Origin: Hellea balneolensis
GTDB lineage: Bacteria; Pseudomonadota; Alphaproteobacteria; Caulobacterales; Maricaulaceae
DNA: 5,621 bases
Direction of reading: 5' to 3'
Assembly (NCBI GenBank): GCA_003233025.1
Contig: QIKS01000014.1
Span: forward strand, 1-5,621
Position 1 is the stretch's first letter. Every line of letters begins with the position of its first letter. This document shows, piece after piece, positions 3,846-5,621 of this stretch. A program made the position numbers and the translations under genes. The notes under the pieces were generated by a model. That model was not told the DNA's origin. It made no database searches and saw only the letters and a list, made by a program, of their open reading frames with translations.

Positions 3846-5621
3846 TCTCCCAAAGCTTTGGGATATCTGGAAAATGGAAATAGTGATATTGGTTAGGGGT
3901 TCTCCGGCGGCCAGTTCCAGCTCTGACACAGAAATTTGCAGGCTTGGCACGGCGGCTTCTATCGTGAGAAACACACCAGACGGGCCGAGAAAATCAATTT
4001 CGTAACGCTCAAAAGCTTCACCGAGCGGGACATCGAGAGACGCCCAATCATCACCGCCAATGCGGGTGCGGCGGATCCAGTTTATGGCAATATCGCCGTC
4101 GATCACACCCGCCTTGATGTGGACGGGTGAGAGAGGGCGTAAATGACCGGCTTGATAATTCAGCGGCAAAAGCAGGCTTTGCGCCCGGCCATTTGTTTGC
4201 ACATCCAAGGTGATATCACTGCCGCGCAATGCCAAATCAACCGGCAGATTGCGCCACCCTGCTGCCAAAGAAACAATTTGGGCGCCAGACGGCACAGGGG
4301 CGCCTAAAACCCGGTCTGTCCCGTGCAAGCCGCGCAACAAATGCGAAATGCGGTAAACATTGGGCGCGATTAATTCGGCGTTTTGGCACTGTAAAATCTC
4401 CCACCCCAAAGGCGTCTCGACGGCTAGTAAATTGCCGCCGCTCAAAACATCAAGTGTTGACAAATTGGCAAGAGAGACACCGGGCAAGAATATTTGCACC
4501 GCAGTAGCATTGTCAAAACGGCCAACCGGGCCGGCGGGTAAATCCTCAAGCAAAGCGCCAACCGCTACGGGCTGGGTCAGGACGGCTTCATTGCCGCTTG
4601 GGCTTTGTACTTGAGTGCTAACCCACGGCGTCAAGACAACCCCGACAAGGGGGCCGTTGCGTGCGCCCTGGCCGCCAAAATCAGCAATATCGAGAGCAAA
4701 TGCATCTGGCGCAGAGATCCATATGGGTTGGTTATCCGACCCCGGCTCATTGCCGCTTTGCACAAATTCTCCGGTATTGCTAACAATCCGGCGCGCTTGC
4801 GCTAATCTGCGGCCCAGCCCGTCCAGATCGGTGATTTGCCATAAGGCTTCGCTGTCGCCGAGCCGAATAATATCGCCGATTTCCAGGTTTAAATTTAGAG
4901 GTGGCACGGCAAATTCAACCCCCTCTCGCGCGCTCAAAGCCCGTTCAAGAATGGACGTGGCCATAAATCTCGCATGGGCAGTATCTAAGACTAAAGGTGC
5001 TTGCACATCGAGAATATGGACGGTCTCGGCCAACAAATCGCGGGCATAAACCGAAGCCCCCTGATAGTCATGGGCTTGATCAATGAAGCTAATGCGCACA
5101 TCTTTGATACGCGATTGGATATTATCGCGCCGAACCGTCAACCGCGCCGCACCCTGTTCGTCGACCAAATTTTCCAGCTCAAGAACGGCGCTAAAGCTCG
5201 TCCCTTTGGTGACAAATGATAAATGCTCCGCCCGCTCAATCAAATCAAAGCCGTAAACCTGGCTTAGGGGGGAAATAGCGCCACGAGCGCTCATGGGACG
5301 ATCAAGAATATAGCCACTGACAATACCGAACAAGCGCGTAACATCAACGGGGTCGTCGCTAACTTGACGGGCAATATCATTAACCACATCGGCCAAAGGA
5401 ACCAGGCCGGTTCGGCCATTGAGCCAATGCCCGCGCCGCCAATTATCACCGTCCGACCAAATTTCCAACCGGGTGGGAAAATCCGGATAAGGCCGTGCGT
5501 CCCAACACCAGATATGGGTGTTGTCCACATCAACCATAGGCCCATCGTAAATACCTGATGTCGGGTTGTTTCCGGCAGACACCGACCAATAGGACAAGAA
5601 GGCTTCAAGATATTGACGCTG
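3813..5621 (-). CDS. GTA/phage tail host-specificity protein, RcGTA gp15 (rcc01698)-like (5' end beyond window)
   Basis: C-terminal 602 residues of a large tail-tip protein; family members are about 1,300 residues. The frame runs open through the right edge (it begins QRQYLEAFLSYWS), so the TTG at 5597 is not the start. Seen: the end of the GTA TIM-barrel-like domain (VDNTHIWCWDARPYPDFP and WSDGDNWRRGHWLNGR, about 33-70), a phage-tail baseplate-type domain (about 75-280, with GFDLIERAEHLSFV and the SILERALSAREGVEFAVP/LEIGDIIRL stretch), and an Rcc01698-type C-terminal region with HLLRGLHGTD (about 427-437), WIRRTRIGGDDW (about 515-526) and the ending ISIFQISQSFGRG. In RcGTA this gene is last in the structural cluster and acts at the tail tip in host attachment or entry. 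That places the end of a GTA-like cluster here, with the remaining genes expected beyond the right edge. A prophage tail gene is the alternative. No frameshift or internal stop is seen. Confidence 0.9.
   Translation of the reverse strand, partial: QRQYLEAFLSYWSVSAGNNPTSGIYDGPMVDVDNTHIWCWDARPYPDFPTRLEIWSDGDNWRRGHWLNGRTGLVPLADVVNDIARQVSDDPVDVTRLFGIVSGYILDRPMSARGAISPLSQVYGFDLIERAEHLSFVTKGTSFSAVLELENLVDEQGAARLTVRRDNIQSRIKDVRISFIDQAHDYQGASVYARDLLAETVHILDVQAPLVLDTAHARFMATSILERALSAREGVEFAVPPLNLNLEIGDIIRLGDSEALWQITDLDGLGRRLAQARRIVSNTGEFVQSGNEPGSDNQPIWISAPDAFALDIADFGGQGARNGPLVGVVLTPWVSTQVQSPSGNEAVLTQPVAVGALLEDLPAGPVGRFDNATAVQIFLPGVSLANLSTLDVLSGGNLLAVETPLGWEILQCQNAELIAPNVYRISHLLRGLHGTDRVLGAPVPSGAQIVSLAAGWRNLPVDLALRGSDITLDVQTNGRAQSLLLPLNYQAGHLRPLSPVHIKAGVIDGDIAINWIRRTRIGGDDWASLDVPLGEAFERYEIDFLGPSGVFLTIEAAVPSLQISVSELELAAGEPLTNITISIFQISQSFGRGEGGQISVVL
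3848..3863. repeat. 16-bp perfect palindrome
   Basis: TCCCAAAGCTTTGGGA lies within the coding end of the tail gene (residues IS-QSFG). It could form a 6-bp hairpin with a 4-nt loop just upstream of the alternative helices. It may be a coincidence of codon choice. Confidence 0.5.

Noticed and set aside
5291..5608. Minus-strand frame of 105 codons at the right edge
   Set aside because: It overlaps the tail-protein frame in another phase; the tail frame carries the recognisable WSDGDNWRRGHWLNGR region.

Overview
The window looks like chromosomal DNA of an alphaproteobacterium of moderate GC content. The best evidence is the right-hand gene, which matches the last tail/host-specificity gene of Rhodobacter capsulatus gene-transfer-agent (RcGTA)-type clusters. 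Those clusters are largely confined to Alphaproteobacteria. The PhoQ-like kinase with an 'AHALKTP' H-box and a PepSY gene beside its regulator also fits. A genus cannot be named from the sequence.

Layout, left to right. (1) Positions 1-2262, minus strand, are one compact operon read right to left: a small secreted PepSY protein (1912-2262), an OmpR/PhoP-type response regulator (1183-1875), and a sensor histidine kinase (start near 1180) that runs off the left edge inside its ATPase domain. (2) Positions 2263-2425 are a divergent intergenic region. It holds a putative promoter for the operon, a hexamer direct repeat with PhoP-box-like spacing just upstream of the -10, and two perfect dyads (2300-2316 and 2381-2396). 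(3) Positions 2426-2824, plus strand, encode a DUF1801 protein, AT-richer than its neighbours. Its stop lies 4 nt from the stop of the next, convergent gene. (4) Positions 2829-3740, minus strand, encode a CbpA-like J-domain co-chaperone without a zinc finger, starting at GTG. (5) Positions 3813-5621, minus strand, hold the C-terminal half of the GTA/phage tail protein, open at the right edge.

How it works together. The left block is probably an autoregulated envelope-stress or cation-sensing module: PepSY protein in the periplasm, kinase in the inner membrane, regulator in the cytoplasm. The right block is the end of a GTA-like particle cluster followed in the same direction by a chaperone gene 72 nt downstream. 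The most interesting structure is at this junction. The J-protein Shine-Dalgarno sequence lies inside a perfect 10-bp inverted repeat, and the sequestering strand can instead pair with a segment inside the end of the tail gene. This suggests a two-state RNA control of chaperone translation. No stretch over 300 bases lacks a gene. I saw no tRNA, rRNA, CRISPR array, insertion sequence or convincing intrinsic terminator.
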